This document shows positions 6,113 to 6,807 of a stretch of DNA of 6,807 nt, in pieces. Below the pieces are notes generated by a model. That model searched no databases. It worked only from the letters and a program-made list of their open reading frames with translations, and had not been told where the DNA came from. This DNA is from an archaeon (GTDB lineage Archaea; Asgardarchaeota; Hermodarchaeia; Hermodarchaeales; Hermodarchaeaceae), in contig JABXGY010000297.1 of assembly GCA_016550395.1 (NCBI GenBank), forward strand, positions 1 through 6,807. Reading direction: 5' to 3'. The translations under genes were made by a program, and so were the position numbers. Positions within the stretch are counted from its first letter, which is position 1. Every line of letters begins with the position of its first letter.

Positions 6113-6595
6113 TCAAAGAGTGATTCGAATTTTTGCTCTGCGTTTTCGAACCGCTAATATGAATACAAGGGCAAGACCGAGGATGATTGCAGAAAGGGGA
6201 AATCCCGGAATCGGAATAGGTTCCTCCCCCCAGACAACGGATACTTCACCAAATTCCGCTGTAGTAGAGGCTCGTTCGAGAATAACTCTTGCTAGTGTTT
6301 CAATGGTAAGCGTGAGATTATAATCCCCAGCACTCGTCTTTGACACAATGGCAGTTGGTGCCCAACCATACGTCGGACTAGTTCGATTAAATTGATAGGT
6401 TGTGCTGGTGTTCCCAGAAATTTGGTGAATGTCAAATCCAGCCCCATAACTCCCTGCCCAGTCTCCCTCACAATAAACACAAATCATTACGCTGTCACTC
6501 AGTTCTCCAGTAACTCGACTGGGGAATGCGAATACACCACCAACAAATACCACAATTAGAATGACAATACCGACCCTCCGGTTAAACAATGACAT
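6113..6595 (-). CDS. Small secreted protein with PGF-like C-terminal membrane anchor
   Basis: I do not recognise a specific family. The 160-aa protein has an N-terminal hydrophobic segment after NRR (about 8-24) that looks like a signal peptide. A short extracellular domain follows, with a CxxC pair (C39, C42) and three N-glycosylation sequons (N62, N70, N93). It ends in IPGFP (129-133), a hydrophobic helix (about 134-149) and the basic tail RKRRAK. That layout resembles the PGF-CTERM and related archaeal sorting or anchoring signals and is common in Asgard surface proteins. A disulfide at the CxxC and attachment at the cell surface are inferred. The perfect anti-Shine-Dalgarno match GAGGTGA abuts ATG 6595 with no spacing, so the TTG at 6589, two codons in, may be the real start. 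A TATA-like ACAAATATTTTTA lies upstream (6634-6646). Confidence 0.7.
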   Translation of the reverse strand: MSLFNRRVGIVILIVVFVGGVFAFPSRVTGELSDSVMICVYCEGDWAGSYGAGFDIHQISGNTSTTYQFNRTSPTYGWAPTAIVSKTSAGDYNLTLTIETLARVILERASTTAEFGEVSVVWGEEPIPIPGFPLSAIILGLALVFILAVRKRRAKIRITL

Positions 6596-6602
6596 TCACC
6601 TC
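6596..6602 (-). promoter_or_regulatory. Strong Shine-Dalgarno abutting ATG 6595
   Basis: The minus strand reads GAGGTGA, a seven-base match to the anti-Shine-Dalgarno complement, immediately before ATG 6595. Zero spacing is unfavourable for that ATG but gives 6 nt to the in-frame TTG at 6589. The site therefore argues for a start two codons later than the longest reading. Confidence 0.5.
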
Positions 6603-6633
6603 ATGACCTAACTTACTCTACTTCAAGCGATTC

Positions 6634-6646
6634 TAAAAATATTTGT
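6634..6646 (-). promoter_or_regulatory. Candidate TATA region for the small membrane-protein gene
   Basis: On the minus strand the segment ACAAATATTTTTA is the most TATA-like sequence within 60 nt of ATG 6595. Transcription would start roughly 25 nt downstream, around 6615, leaving a leader of about 20 nt that includes GAGGTGA. Confidence 0.3.
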
Positions 6647-6702
6647 AAAATCAGATGAAACGAAGCAAAGCCAGTCAAATTTTGGTGGTCAACACTTCAC
6701 AG

Positions 6703-6738
6703 GTAATTCTCAAATCTCACAATATGTGAGTAATTCTC
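6703..6738. promoter_or_regulatory. Palindrome CTCACA-ATA-TGTGAG between two GTAATTCTC repeats
   Basis: A perfect 6-bp inverted repeat with a 3-bp spacer lies at 6716-6730. Direct copies of GTAATTCTC occur at 6703-6711 and 6730-6738. The TCACA/TGTGA half-site also occurs in the adjacent 35-bp repeat. This symmetrical arrangement in non-coding DNA looks like a binding site for a dimeric regulator; the regulator is unknown. Confidence 0.45.
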
Positions 6739-6770
6739 CATTTTGGGGGTCACATAATGTAACTATAGTC
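6736..6770. repeat. 35-bp direct repeat, copy 2 (upstream of small membrane-protein gene)
   Basis: This is the second copy of the element at 6055-6089, sharing the identical core GGGGTCACATAATGT (6746-6760). A related block, ATTTTGGTGGTCA (6679-6691), matches ATTTTGGGGGTCA (6740-6752) at 12 of 13 positions, so the 212-bp region 6596-6807 is rich in related half-sites. No gene is visible in that region. Confidence 0.55.
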
Positions 6771-6807
6771 GTTTTTTATATTCGTTCGATATGAATAATG
6801 AAGTGAG

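Noticed and set aside
6054..6770. Several short repeats that could suggest a CRISPR-like array or an insertion element around the small gene.
   Set aside because: There are only two copies of the long repeat, 681 bp apart with a coding gene between; no regular spacers, no transposase and no terminal inverted repeats.
6772..6807. TATA-like TTTTTTATA followed by ATG 6791, a possible plus-strand gene start at the right edge.
   Set aside because: Only five full codons remain in the window, there is no Shine-Dalgarno, and the ATG lies too close to the TATA-like element for a normal leader. It cannot be supported without more sequence.

Overview
The window reads as a fragment of an archaeal chromosome, most likely from an Asgard archaeon and possibly of Thorarchaeota type. 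Three things point there: a UPF0282-family metallo-beta-lactamase-fold protein (a family I know from archaea), a long bactofilin-like beta-helix protein of the archaeal style, and a small secreted protein ending in a PGF-like C-terminal anchor of the kind common in Asgard surface proteins. The lineage is inferred from protein character only; no rRNA or other phylogenetic marker is present.

The left half (1-3606) carries what looks like a complete bacillithiol (Cys-GlcN-malate) pathway. bshC (43-1722, +) encodes the cysteine-adding enzyme and converges on bshA (1709-2815, -), the GlcNAc-malate glycosyltransferase, with a 14-bp tail overlap. bshB (2932-3606, +), a PIG-L deacetylase, is divergent from bshA across a 116-bp intergenic region. 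In order of action, BshA makes GlcNAc-Mal, BshB deacetylates it to GlcN-Mal, and BshC adds cysteine to give the thiol. The divergent region holds a TATA-like element and a near-perfect 18-bp palindrome just before bshB. BshC carries a four-cysteine zinc-ribbon-like segment that I do not recall from the bacterial enzymes.

The right half (3612-6595) is entirely on the minus strand. Read in the direction of transcription, it holds a small N-terminally secreted, C-terminally anchored membrane protein (6595-6113), the bactofilin-like repeat protein (5994-4801), a hairpin plus T-run terminator (4783-4743), and the UPF0282 hydrolase (4634-3612). The hydrolase ends 5 bp from the bshB stop. A 35-bp imperfect direct repeat (28/35 identical) lies upstream of both the bactofilin gene and the small membrane-protein gene, which suggests a shared regulatory input.

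The most interesting feature is the full bacillithiol gene set in an archaeal setting with probable shared regulation. No RNA genes, CRISPR arrays or insertion sequences were seen.
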